Assembly: GCA_902802265.1 (NCBI GenBank)
Contig: CADCLN010000001.1
Span: 1 to 64,000 of the forward strand
DNA from: an uncultured Bacteroidales bacterium
GTDB taxonomy: Bacteria > Bacteroidota > Bacteroidia > Bacteroidales > Bacteroidaceae
Reading direction: 5' to 3'
Length of the DNA: 64,000 bases
A program made the translations under genes and the position numbers. Shown here one piece after another: positions 51,327 through 58,605 of the stretch. How positions within the stretch are numbered: the stretch's first letter is position 1; every line of letters starts with the position of its first letter. The notes below the pieces were generated by a model that was given only the letters and a program-made list of their open reading frames with translations, did no database searches and was not told the origin of the DNA.

Positions 51327-52513
51327 CTCTTGTTACTTGCTACTTTCAGAAAAATTACGGTAGTCAACTTCAGGCATTCGCCACTCAGATGGCGTTTGAT
51401 AAGTTGAAGTTGGAGAATGAAACTGTCCGCATTGATGGTTTGTTGCCAGAGATTAATAGAGCGAAGTATAAGTACTTTTTGAGTAAAGTTTTGGATGTCG
51501 CTACAATTCGGGACAAAATGGCTACGGTGAGAAAGGCGCTAGCAAAAAAGACCAATAAAAGATATGCTAAAAATCTTGCTATGCGGTACGGAATGTTTGA
51601 AAACTTTGCTAATACCAAGTTCCATCTTTCTAAAGTTTACAATAGTAAGGCAGAGTTAAGTGCTGAGGCTCATCGGTATAGAGCTTTTGTGGTAGGTAGT
51701 GATCAATTGTGGCTGCCAAGTAATATTTCTGCAGACTATTATACGTTAAATTTTGTACCTGATAATATTGTAAAAATTGCTTTGGCCACTAGTTTTGGCA
51801 TTTCTGAACTTCCTAAAAAATATGGCTTGTTGGCAGGAAAATTTCTTCAGCGAATTAATAACGTTTCTGTTCGAGAAGTTTCTGGACAAAAATTGGTAAA
51901 ACAGTGGGCTAATCGAGATGTTCCAGTTGTGTGCGACCCTACTATCATGTTTACAGCTGAAGAATGGATAAAAGCGTTAGGTTCAGTGGAAAATGGCAAA
52001 CGATTTGCAAACGGAGAGAAATATTTATTTGTCTATTTCTTGGGAAACAATCCTTGGGAACGGGAATGGGTGAAAAAAGTACGTAAAGAAACAGGTCTGA
52101 AGATTGTTCAGATTGCCCATTCTGATGAATATGTGAAAAGTGATGTGGGTTTTGCTGATTTCACACCATATAATGTCGGGCCAAAGGAGTTTGTCGAACT
52201 GATACATGATGCGGAGTATGTATTTACTGATTCGTTTCATTGTACAGTATTCTCCATGTTGAACAGCAAAAAGTTTTTCACTTTCCCAAGATATGACAAC
52301 GATGGACCCGCTTCAACTAATGGACGTCTTTATTCGCTGCTTTCGTTAGTTCATCAAGAGAAACGAATGGTGAGAAAAGTGGATGTAAAACCTGTATCGA
52401 CGTTGTTGAAAGACAATGTTGAAATGGATATTATTCAAAAAGAATTAGGAATACTTCGTGATTTTACTTGGAAGTGGTTAACAGAAGCGCTTCGTAAAAG
52501 TAACATCTTATGA
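51308..52513 (+). CDS. Polysaccharide pyruvyl transferase family protein
   Basis: 401 residues. PF04230 pattern: MERKKIALVTCYFQKNYGSQLQAFATQMAFDKL, FVVGSDQLWLPSNISADYYTLNFVP, VSVREVSGQKLVKQWANRDVPVVCDPTIMF, and the late YVFTDSFHCTVFSMLNSKKFFTF. It overlaps both neighbours (19 bp upstream, 4 bp downstream) and is thus tightly coupled to the FrhB-like gene, a pairing that recurs in Bacteroidetes glycan loci. It differs clearly from the first family member at 42023. Confidence 0.86.
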   Translation: MERKKIALVTCYFQKNYGSQLQAFATQMAFDKLKLENETVRIDGLLPEINRAKYKYFLSKVLDVATIRDKMATVRKALAKKTNKRYAKNLAMRYGMFENFANTKFHLSKVYNSKAELSAEAHRYRAFVVGSDQLWLPSNISADYYTLNFVPDNIVKIALATSFGISELPKKYGLLAGKFLQRINNVSVREVSGQKLVKQWANRDVPVVCDPTIMFTAEEWIKALGSVENGKRFANGEKYLFVYFLGNNPWEREWVKKVRKETGLKIVQIAHSDEYVKSDVGFADFTPYNVGPKEFVELIHDAEYVFTDSFHCTVFSMLNSKKFFTFPRYDNDGPASTNGRLYSLLSLVHQEKRMVRKVDVKPVSTLLKDNVEMDIIQKELGILRDFTWKWLTEALRKSNIL

Positions 52514-53730
52514 TTGAACTACAGGATAAGAAAGAATGCTGCGGATGTTCTGCATGTGCTAATGTATGTCCGAAACAGTGTATTACGATGGAGGAAGACC
52601 AAGAAGGTTTCCTTTATCCTCACGTGGACAAAAAAGCATGTGTTGATTGTGGACTTTGCGAAAAAGTTTGTCCTATTATTAATGCTACCAGCAAAGATTC
52701 GCCCCATGAACAAGCAGGATACCTCTTACAGCATAAAAATGAAAGGATTAGAAAAGAGAGTACTTCAGGAGGGGCTTTTACCGCCATTGCAACATGGGTA
52801 ATTCTGCAAGGTGGCATTGTCTTTGGGGCAGGATATAGGAATGGAACATTCATCGTCGAACATCAAGCCGTGGATAAAGTGGAATCTTTGTCCGTTTTTC
52901 GTAATAGTAAATATGTGCAGAGTGTCATGGGTGACACATATAAGCAGGTTTTGGAACATCTGAAGCAAGGGCGTTGGGTTTGCTTTAGCGGTACACCTTG
53001 TCAAACAGAAGGGCTTAAAGGCTTTTTGAGGGGAAAAGAATATGAAAAGTTAATTGTTGTGGATGTGGTATGCCGAGGTGTCCCAAGCCCAAGTGTTTTA
53101 GTGCGTTATATTGAAGCACAGAAGGCATGTATTGGGGGGCACTTTGAGAATATATTGTTCCGTGACAAGTATTATGGCTATCATTATAGTTCTTTTTCAA
53201 TCTATAATAAAGATAAGAAAAAAGATTACCATAAAGGCGTGGATAGCAACGCATATTTGCGAGCTTTTTTTGATAATTTAAGTGATCGCCCATCTTGCTA
53301 TGATTGCCGTTTTAAGAAACGCTATCGTCAAAGTGACTTGACCATTTGGGACTGCTTCCCAATAGAGCAATTTACAAAAGAAATGGACGGAAAGGGCACG
53401 ACAAGAGTTTTGGTGCAGTCGTCTAAAGGACAAATGATCATGGAACAAATAGCTAAAGATGTTCGTGTTATTTCTGTCCATCCGGATAAACTTGTTGAGG
53501 GAGTTAGGGAGATGTTTCACTCTGTTCCAATGAACCCTAAACGTGAACTATTTTTCAAAGACTGCAATCAAATGGAACCTGTTGCCTTCTTTCGGAAGTG
53601 GTTCCCTCTTACATTAAAAGTGCGTCTTAATAGTTATGTTCGCTTAATGTGTCATAATTTGGGTATTTACACTTTTGCGAAGCGCCTGTTTATGAAATTC
53701 TATATACGAAAAGATGAAAGAGTGAAATGA
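52510..53730 (+). CDS. FrhB-like (coenzyme F420 hydrogenase/dehydrogenase beta) Fe-S protein
   Basis: 406 residues. Two [4Fe-4S] motifs stand at the N-terminus: CCGCSACANVC (C10/11-C20) and CVDCGLCEKVC (C44-C54). FrhB N- and C-terminal domains follow (ESTSGGAFTAIATWVILQGGIVFGAGY; VCFSGTPCQTEGLKGFL; VVDVVCRGVPSPSVLVRYIEAQ; SCYDCRFKKRYRQSDLTIWDCF). Gut Bacteroidetes do not make F420, so these proteins probably use a flavin and act on a sugar or sugar nucleotide, but the reaction is unknown. Coupled by a 4-bp overlap to the pyruvyltransferase. Confidence 0.85.
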   Translation: MIELQDKKECCGCSACANVCPKQCITMEEDQEGFLYPHVDKKACVDCGLCEKVCPIINATSKDSPHEQAGYLLQHKNERIRKESTSGGAFTAIATWVILQGGIVFGAGYRNGTFIVEHQAVDKVESLSVFRNSKYVQSVMGDTYKQVLEHLKQGRWVCFSGTPCQTEGLKGFLRGKEYEKLIVVDVVCRGVPSPSVLVRYIEAQKACIGGHFENILFRDKYYGYHYSSFSIYNKDKKKDYHKGVDSNAYLRAFFDNLSDRPSCYDCRFKKRYRQSDLTIWDCFPIEQFTKEMDGKGTTRVLVQSSKGQMIMEQIAKDVRVISVHPDKLVEGVREMFHSVPMNPKRELFFKDCNQMEPVAFFRKWFPLTLKVRLNSYVRLMCHNLGIYTFAKRLFMKFYIRKDERVK

Positions 53731-53804
53731 TGACAAAACACAAAATTCTTTTACACGTCTAATATTCGGAAAGAAATACGATGGTAAGCAGCCAAATTTG
53801 ACGT

Positions 53805-53836
53805 ATTGCATGAAAAAGTGAAACGATATACCTTTG
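53805..53836 (+). promoter_or_regulatory. Promoter inside the IS66-like remnant
   Basis: ATTG (53805-53808), 20 bp, TACCTTTG (53829-53836) followed by CACTG. It points into the inverted-repeat-bounded segment just downstream. Confidence 0.6.
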
Positions 53837-53847
53837 CACTGACATTT

Positions 53848-54169
53848 TAAATTTAGGTAATAATATAGATGTTGGCACAGTTAATTATGATTTAATGCTA
53901 AATCATCATATTCCACACCAACAACGTTAATTACATCGTTAGAAAATATTTTTTCCTGATTCAGTAAATACACAGTGTCCAGGATATGGAATATTATCTT
54001 TCATAATACAAACTTGAACAAAGTCTTTAACCTTGTATTTGCCATTATCTGTCTCTATTGTATCACCTATTTTAATGCGACACATTTTTGTTAGATTATC
54101 AAACAAAAAAACATTTGATACTTTACTTATATTATTTTGTGCCATCTGCTATATTATTACCTAAATTTA
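53848..54169. repeat. Segment bounded by perfect 21-bp inverted repeats
   Basis: The arm 53848-53868 (core AAATTTAGGTAATAATATAG) is the exact reverse complement of 54149-54169; the 280-bp interior is filled by one small minus-strand ORF. The left arm follows the promoter directly. If the segment were inverted, that promoter would read into the ORF. It may be an invertible cassette or a small insertion nested in the IS remnant. Confidence 0.7.
53881..54145 (-). pseudogene. Small unknown ORF, frameshifted in an A6 tract
   Basis: Minus strand from ATG 54145: MAQNNISKVSNVFLFDNL, TKMCRIKIGDTIETDNGKYKV and KDFVQVCIMKDNIPYPGHCVF, then TESGK, and a premature stop at 53939-53941. Taking one A out of the run of six at about 53951-53956 opens the frame for 22 more residues (IFSNDVINVVGVEYDDLALN and two more) to a stop at 53881-53883, giving 87 residues. 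I do not recognise the protein; the central IKIGDTIETDNGKYKV looks like a small beta-barrel. No minus-strand promoter is visible, whereas the promoter at 53805 would serve it after inversion of the bounded segment. Confidence 0.5.
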
Positions 54170-54176
54170 TTATATT

Positions 54177-54463
54177 ATGTTCAGTAGCAAAGACTTTGAA
54201 AAATGCTGGTTTTTATACCAGAGTGAGAGTCTGCCTTACAACCTCTCCATTGAAGAATTTTGCCTTAAGCAAGGCGTACCGATAAACGAGTTTAATAAAT
54301 GGTACAGGGATACGCACAAGCGAATACACCCAATCCAAGTGGATGGTGTCCTAGCTTAGGAAGCCAAGGTGGATACTTCAGAGGATCAGAACTCCTCCAA
54401 AGTATCATTATAGACGGTCGCAGGGACTATGCCAACCTGCATCCAATGACCATCGGCATATAG
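54177..54463 (+). pseudogene. Decayed IS66-type first ORF
   Basis: MFSSKDFEKCWFLYQSESLPYNLSIEEFCLKQGVPINEFNKWYRDTHKRIHPIQVDG reads like the small helix-turn-helix accessory ORF that opens Bacteroidetes IS66 elements (SIEEFCLKQGVPINEFNKWY). The frame stops at 54359. A shift near 54351 continues it as LGSQGGYFRGSELLQSIIIDGRRDYANLHPMTIGI to 54463, giving the usual IDG-x-R...NL ending. Thus the gene carries a frameshift and lacks its partners. Confidence 0.65.
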
Positions 54464-54643
54464 TCAATTAAAAATCATTAAATTTTTGCCAACTTTTAAC
54501 GTAGGTTACCTAAAAGGGTGACCTTTTGGTACTATACGTCAGATTTGGCTGTTTACCGAAAGAACGATTGAACCGTACCCGTGGGTACGATGCGGTGTAG
54601 TCGAGGAATACGATAAGAAAAGAATATACAATTTGCCACCTTT

Positions 54644-55749
54644 ATGAAAATCATGCATATCGCAGAATGTACTGGAGGAGTTGAACGATATTTGGAAATG
54701 CTTCTGCCACAATTACAAGACTATTATGAACAAATTCTCGTCTGTTCATTGCAATTTAACAAATCTAAGTACGAAGGGATGGTCAATCATGTGGAACAAA
54801 TAGAAATGCTGCAAACATTTTCACCTATTAAAGTATACTCACAAATTAGGACGATAAGAAAACTTATTCGAGAGCACCGACCTGAAATTGTCTATTGTCA
54901 TAGCAGTTTTGCGGGGGGATTGGGGCGTCTTGCTTGTCTGGGCCTAAAATGCAAGGTGGTTTACAACCCACATGGATGGGCTTTCAACATGAAATGAAGA
55001 AGAGCGAGAAAAATTTCATATATAAGATTGTCGAAAAACTTCTGTCCAATTTCACGGACAAAATAGTTTGTATTTCGAAAGCCGAGTACCAGTCTGCCAT
55101 AACGAATGGTATAGATAATGGGGATAAACTCAGAATTATAGAAAATGGCATTAATGTGCAGGCTGTTTGCGATGCAAAGCCTGTTGAAAGGCATGAACTG
55201 GGAATCCCCTCAGATGCATTTGTCGTTGGGATGATTGGAAGGGTTTCTCCTCAAAAGGCCCCCGACATCTTTATCAAAGCTGCCCGATTGATCAGTGAAA
55301 AAATACCTAACACTTATTATATCATTGTGGGAAGTGGAGAAGAGGAGGAAGAGGTGAAGCAATATGCTCAAAAGCATGGTCTAAACCTTATCATAACAGG
55401 GTGGACGGACAAGCCATATTCATACTTGAAAATTTTTGACATAGCAGTATTGCTTTCCCGATGGGAAGGTTTTGGCTTGGCGATAGCCGAATATATGGCG
55501 GCAGAGAAAAACCTTGTGGCCACCAATGTCGATGCCATCCCTACTATTGTTGAAAATGGAGTAGATGGCAAACTTGTCAGTGTGGATTCTCCACAAGAGG
55601 TGGCTGACCAAGTGTACTTTTATTACACACATCCCGTTGAGGCTAAAGCGATGAGAGGGAAGGCAAAAGAAAAGGTGGAGAAGATGTATGATATCTCAAG
55701 GGTCGTATTACAACATAAGGAACTATTCCAAGAGTTATATAATCATTAA
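54644..55749 (+). pseudogene. Glycosyltransferase family 4, frameshifted into two ORFs
   Basis: The first part (54644-54997, 117 residues, MKIMHIAECTGGVERYLEMLLPQL ... VVYNPHGWAFNMK) is the acceptor-side half. The second (frame of 54934-55749) continues MKKSEKNFIYKIVEKLLSNFTDKIVCISKAEYQ and holds the donor half: VVGMIGRVSPQKAPDIFIKAARLI, YYIIVGSGEEEEEV, LLSRWEGFGLAIAEYMAAEKNLVATNVDAIP. One extra A in the AAA at 54992-54994 would join them without loss (NMKMKKSEK). It is therefore a recent single-base deletion, a sequencing error or a phase-variable switch. It follows the IS66-like remnant. Confidence 0.82.
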
Positions 55750-56846
55750 TGATGCGATTCAATACGGATTTTGTGCGTTACTGCATTGATGAAAAAGAGC
55801 ACATTCCAGCCATCACGGATTGGCTTCGTCGAACGAAGGATTGGAATGCGCTCTTTTCGTTTATGACGGAGCAGGCATTGTTGGGCGTGGGATTTCGTGG
55901 AATAGAGCGGATGAAGAGTGAGGGTATGGAGGTGCCGAGGGAAGTGGTACTGAAATGGTTTGCGGTGAGTGAGCAGATACGGCAAAGGAATGTGGTAATG
56001 TATCAGCGGTCTGCACAGGTTTCAGAACAGTTCTTGAAGGAAGGTTTCAGAAATTGCATTCTGAAGGGACAGGGAAATGCGTTGATGTATCCAGACCCGT
56101 ATGTAAGGATGTCGGGGGATATTGACATTTGGATTAGTGGCGGACGTGAGAAGGTCTTTTCTTTTGTCCGCAAATCTTATCCTAACACTATGTTGCGATA
56201 CCATCATGTTGAATATCCTATATATAACGATGTGTCGGTAGAAGTTCACTTCATGCCGTTTTTCATGAATAATCCTTTTTATAATCACCGTTTGCAGAAG
56301 TGGTTTCATTGTGAAGAGAATCATCAGTATGCTCACTATGTAGAAACTCCTGATGATTTAGGGCATATTCCTGTACCAACTGTGGAGTTTAATTTGGTGT
56401 ATCAGTTGGCACATATCATGCACCATTTCTTCGACGAGGGAATTGGGTTGCGGCAGTTGATGGATTACTTCTATTTAATGAAGAATGAGAAATGTAGAAT
56501 GAAGAATCTTCAGTTCGGCGAAACCAATCTGCCAGATGTGTTGAAGCATTTGGGCTTGCGAAAGTTTGCGGGGGCGGTGATGTATGTGTTGCAAGAGGTA
56601 TTCGGGCTGGAGGATGAGTATTTGATTGTGCCTGTGGATGAATGGAGGGGAAAGACGTTGCTGGAGGAGATTTTGCGAGGTGGAAATTTTGGGCATTATT
56701 CGGGTTTGACGGAGCATGGGGCGGCAACAAAGTATTTTCTGAAAATCAAAAGGAATATGCGTTTTGTCCGTCAATATCCTGCGGAGGCTCTTTGTGAACC
56801 ATTGTTCCGTACTTGGCATTTCTTCTGGAGGTTATCTCATAGTTGA
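55749..56846 (+). CDS. Nucleotidyltransferase-fold family protein (PF14907-like)
   Basis: 365 residues; its ATG overlaps the glycosyltransferase stop by one base. FRNCILKGQGNALMYPDPYVRMSGDIDIWI (~100-129) is the hallmark of the uncharacterised nucleotidyltransferase family common in Bacteroidetes glycan loci, with the G-D-I-D-I metal site. YHHVEYPIYNDVSVEVHFMP adds the third acidic strand. Residues ~244-255 (MKNEKCRMKNLQ) come from an AATGAAGAATG-type micro-repeat inserted in frame. The function is unknown. Confidence 0.8.
   Translation: MMRFNTDFVRYCIDEKEHIPAITDWLRRTKDWNALFSFMTEQALLGVGFRGIERMKSEGMEVPREVVLKWFAVSEQIRQRNVVMYQRSAQVSEQFLKEGFRNCILKGQGNALMYPDPYVRMSGDIDIWISGGREKVFSFVRKSYPNTMLRYHHVEYPIYNDVSVEVHFMPFFMNNPFYNHRLQKWFHCEENHQYAHYVETPDDLGHIPVPTVEFNLVYQLAHIMHHFFDEGIGLRQLMDYFYLMKNEKCRMKNLQFGETNLPDVLKHLGLRKFAGAVMYVLQEVFGLEDEYLIVPVDEWRGKTLLEEILRGGNFGHYSGLTEHGAATKYFLKIKRNMRFVRQYPAEALCEPLFRTWHFFWRLSHS
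56478..56513. repeat. In-frame AATGAAGAATGAGAAATG micro-repeat in the nucleotidyltransferase gene
   Basis: Three units of the GAATGAAGAATG/GAGAAATGTAGAATG type, the same family as the intergenic tract at 16914-16940, read as MKNEKCRMKNL. Confidence 0.7.
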
Positions 56847-56855
56847 ACATAAGAA

Positions 56856-57665
56856 ATGAAACAAAACGAATTGAGAACGTTGCTGGACGGACTGGACACA
56901 GCTCATGCTGAGGTAGTTCACAGTTTTTTGCGATTTTACCTTGTCAATGAGGGGTTGCAGCGGCTGATTGATAGGGAGATGATGGAGGATTACTGGAGGC
57001 TTTGTGAATTGTTTTTCAAGGAGAAGAATGGGTCGGTATTGCCTGCATTGAATGAGGAATGCTGCAGGATTGTGGATGCCGTTGAGGAGGAAGTGAAGAT
57101 GGATGTAATGGGTGAACGGTATCTGATGGACTCAATGGAGGTAGTCAAGCGACTGGCGGAAAGGCCTGTCAGGAAGTTTGCGGCTTCGTTGAGGGACGAG
57201 ATGCAAGCGGCTGAGCGGAAGGATGATGCCGAAAGGACTTTTGAGGTGTTGTCGCCGTTGGTTTTGAAGATGGCGGAAGAGGTGGAATGTGGCTGCTATG
57301 AGGAGGCTGCAGGGAATTTCTTGGCTTTCTTCGATTGTCTGGCGAATATCAAGGCACGACATGGGGAGTGGTTTGAACATCTGCTGACGGGCGGTGACAT
57401 TTCGGATATGGTTTATTTGACGGATGCTGCTGCTGCCGTGTATTGTCATTTGAGGCAGCGGGATGACTTGCCTAAGGATTTGGGTGAGGATATGGATTCG
57501 CAACTCTTGTTGCTGAATGAGCAGACGGGACTTTTCGGTGACTGGACACTAAGTATCTATGCGGATATGCTTTACACGGATGGATACCAAAGTGAGGATT
57601 ATTCTGATTTGGACAACTGCGAGGTGTGGTTGGACCTGAAGGATTGTGTGCAGGAGGTGACGTAA
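56856..57665 (+). CDS. Unknown helical protein at the end of the polysaccharide locus
   Basis: 269 residues, strongly acidic and helical (LDGLDTAHAEVVHSFLRFYLVNEGLQRLIDREMMEDYWRLCELFF ...), no signal peptide or membrane segment. It starts 9 bp after the nucleotidyltransferase gene and is the last gene before the deoD promoter, so it belongs to the preceding operon. Its character (cytosolic helical solenoid) resembles the unknown gene coupled to upxY at 36779, but I see no direct sequence similarity. No function assigned. Confidence 0.65.
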   Translation: MKQNELRTLLDGLDTAHAEVVHSFLRFYLVNEGLQRLIDREMMEDYWRLCELFFKEKNGSVLPALNEECCRIVDAVEEEVKMDVMGERYLMDSMEVVKRLAERPVRKFAASLRDEMQAAERKDDAERTFEVLSPLVLKMAEEVECGCYEEAAGNFLAFFDCLANIKARHGEWFEHLLTGGDISDMVYLTDAAAAVYCHLRQRDDLPKDLGEDMDSQLLLLNEQTGLFGDWTLSIYADMLYTDGYQSEDYSDLDNCEVWLDLKDCVQEVT

Positions 57666-57755
57666 ACACGATTGTTTCTATGAATATACCCCTTTGTGGG
57701 TTGGAGAAAAAATCCTTGAATTTTCTAATTCTCGGATTTTTTTTCGTTTCTTTAG

Positions 57756-57785
57756 TTTGTGTATGAAAAAAATCTTGTACCTTTG
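57756..57785 (+). promoter_or_regulatory. deoD promoter
   Basis: TTTG (57756-57759), 18 bp, TACCTTTG (57778-57785) followed by CGG, 35 bp before the ATG. Confidence 0.8.
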
Positions 57786-57820
57786 CGGCTGAATTATAAC
57801 CTCTAAAAACTAAAGGAACA

Positions 57821-58525
57821 ATGAAAACACCTACTCCTCACATCGGAGCAAAGGTCGGCGAGATTGCTGAAACCGTCATTATGGCGGGCGACCCTTTGCG
57901 TGTCAAGTTTATGGCAGAGAATTTTTTGGAGAATCCTGTACAGTTTAACAATGTGCGTAGTATGCTGGGCTTTACGGGTACTTATCAAGGCAAACGTGTC
58001 AGCGTGATGGGACACGGCATGGGGCTCCCATCTATCGGCATCTATACATACGAGTTGTTTAATTTTTATGGTGTGAAGACTATCATCCGTGTGGGTTCGG
58101 CAGGTTCCATCCAACCTGATTTGCACGTGGGTGACCTCTGCATTGCTATGGGTGCCTGCACCAACTCCAACTATGGAGCACAGTTTGAGTTGCCTGGCAC
58201 GTATGCGCCCATTGCGGATTTCAATCTGTTGCGTGGTGCGGCGGATGCTTGTGAACGTCTGGGCTACCACTACAAGGTGGGAAATGTCGTGTCATCGGAC
58301 ACTTTCTATTGTGAAAATCCGCACAACGACAAGTGGATGAACATGGGTGTAATGGCCATCGAGATGGAGGCTGCTGCGCTCTACATGAATGCGGCTCGAT
58401 CTGGCAATCGCGCTCTGGCCATCCTGACTATTTCTGACCATATCCTTACGGGGGAAGCGACAACTGCCGAAGAAAGACAAACCACTTTCACCAATATGAT
58501 GAAAGTGGCATTCTCGCTGATTTAA
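57821..58525 (+). CDS. deoD: Purine nucleoside phosphorylase, DeoD type
   Basis: 234 residues, the hexameric bacterial type. It cleaves purine (deoxy)nucleosides with phosphate for base salvage. Motifs: [75 protein letters not shown] with the ribose-binding Glu/Met/Glu, and [12 protein letters not shown] with the base-contacting Asp. It has its own consensus promoter and is convergent with the phosphatase gene. Confidence 0.95.
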   Translation: MKTPTPHIGAKVGEIAETVIMAGDPLRVKFMAENFLENPVQFNNVRSMLGFTGTYQGKRVSVMGHGMGLPSIGIYTYELFNFYGVKTIIRVGSAGSIQPDLHVGDLCIAMGACTNSNYGAQFELPGTYAPIADFNLLRGAADACERLGYHYKVGNVVSSDTFYCENPHNDKWMNMGVMAIEMEAAALYMNAARSGNRALAILTISDHILTGEATTAEERQTTFTNMMKVAFSLI

Positions 58526-58526
58526 A

Positions 58527-58597
58527 ACAACGGATTTCAGGGATTAAACGGGTTACTAATGATTCGTATGAATCCGTTTTAATCCTTGAAATCTGTT
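58527..58597. terminator. Imperfect long hairpin between convergent genes
   Basis: AACAACGGATTTCAGGGATT on the left pairs with AATCCTTGAAATCTGTT on the right with a few mismatches. It is related to the element at 13811-13883 (shared AACGGATTT), and again lies between convergent stops. Confidence 0.65.
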
Positions 58598-58605
58598 ATC
58601 TATTT

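Larger units (their letters stand above)
53784..54556. mobile_element. IS66-like element remnant with terminal inverted repeats
   Basis: GTAAGCAGCCAAATTTGACG (53784-53803, continuing to 53805) is matched in reverse complement by 54535-54556 with two differences. The ends begin GTAA as IS66-family ends do. Inside are a promoter, an inverted-repeat-bounded small ORF and a decayed first ORF of the IS66 type; the TnpB and transposase genes are missing. The 8-bp flanks (ATACGATG and CGAAAGAA) do not match as a target duplication. The 900-bp gap 53731-54643 between polysaccharide genes is mostly this element. Beyond it, 54557-54643 shows only a small palindrome (CGTACCCGTGGGTACG). Confidence 0.65.

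Noticed and set aside
53776..54564. 8-bp target duplication flanking the IS66-like remnant
   Set aside because: The flanks ATACGATG and CGAAAGAA do not match, so no duplication can be claimed.
57756..57820. Riboswitch or leader in front of deoD
   Set aside because: The leader is only about 30 nt, too short for a purine aptamer.
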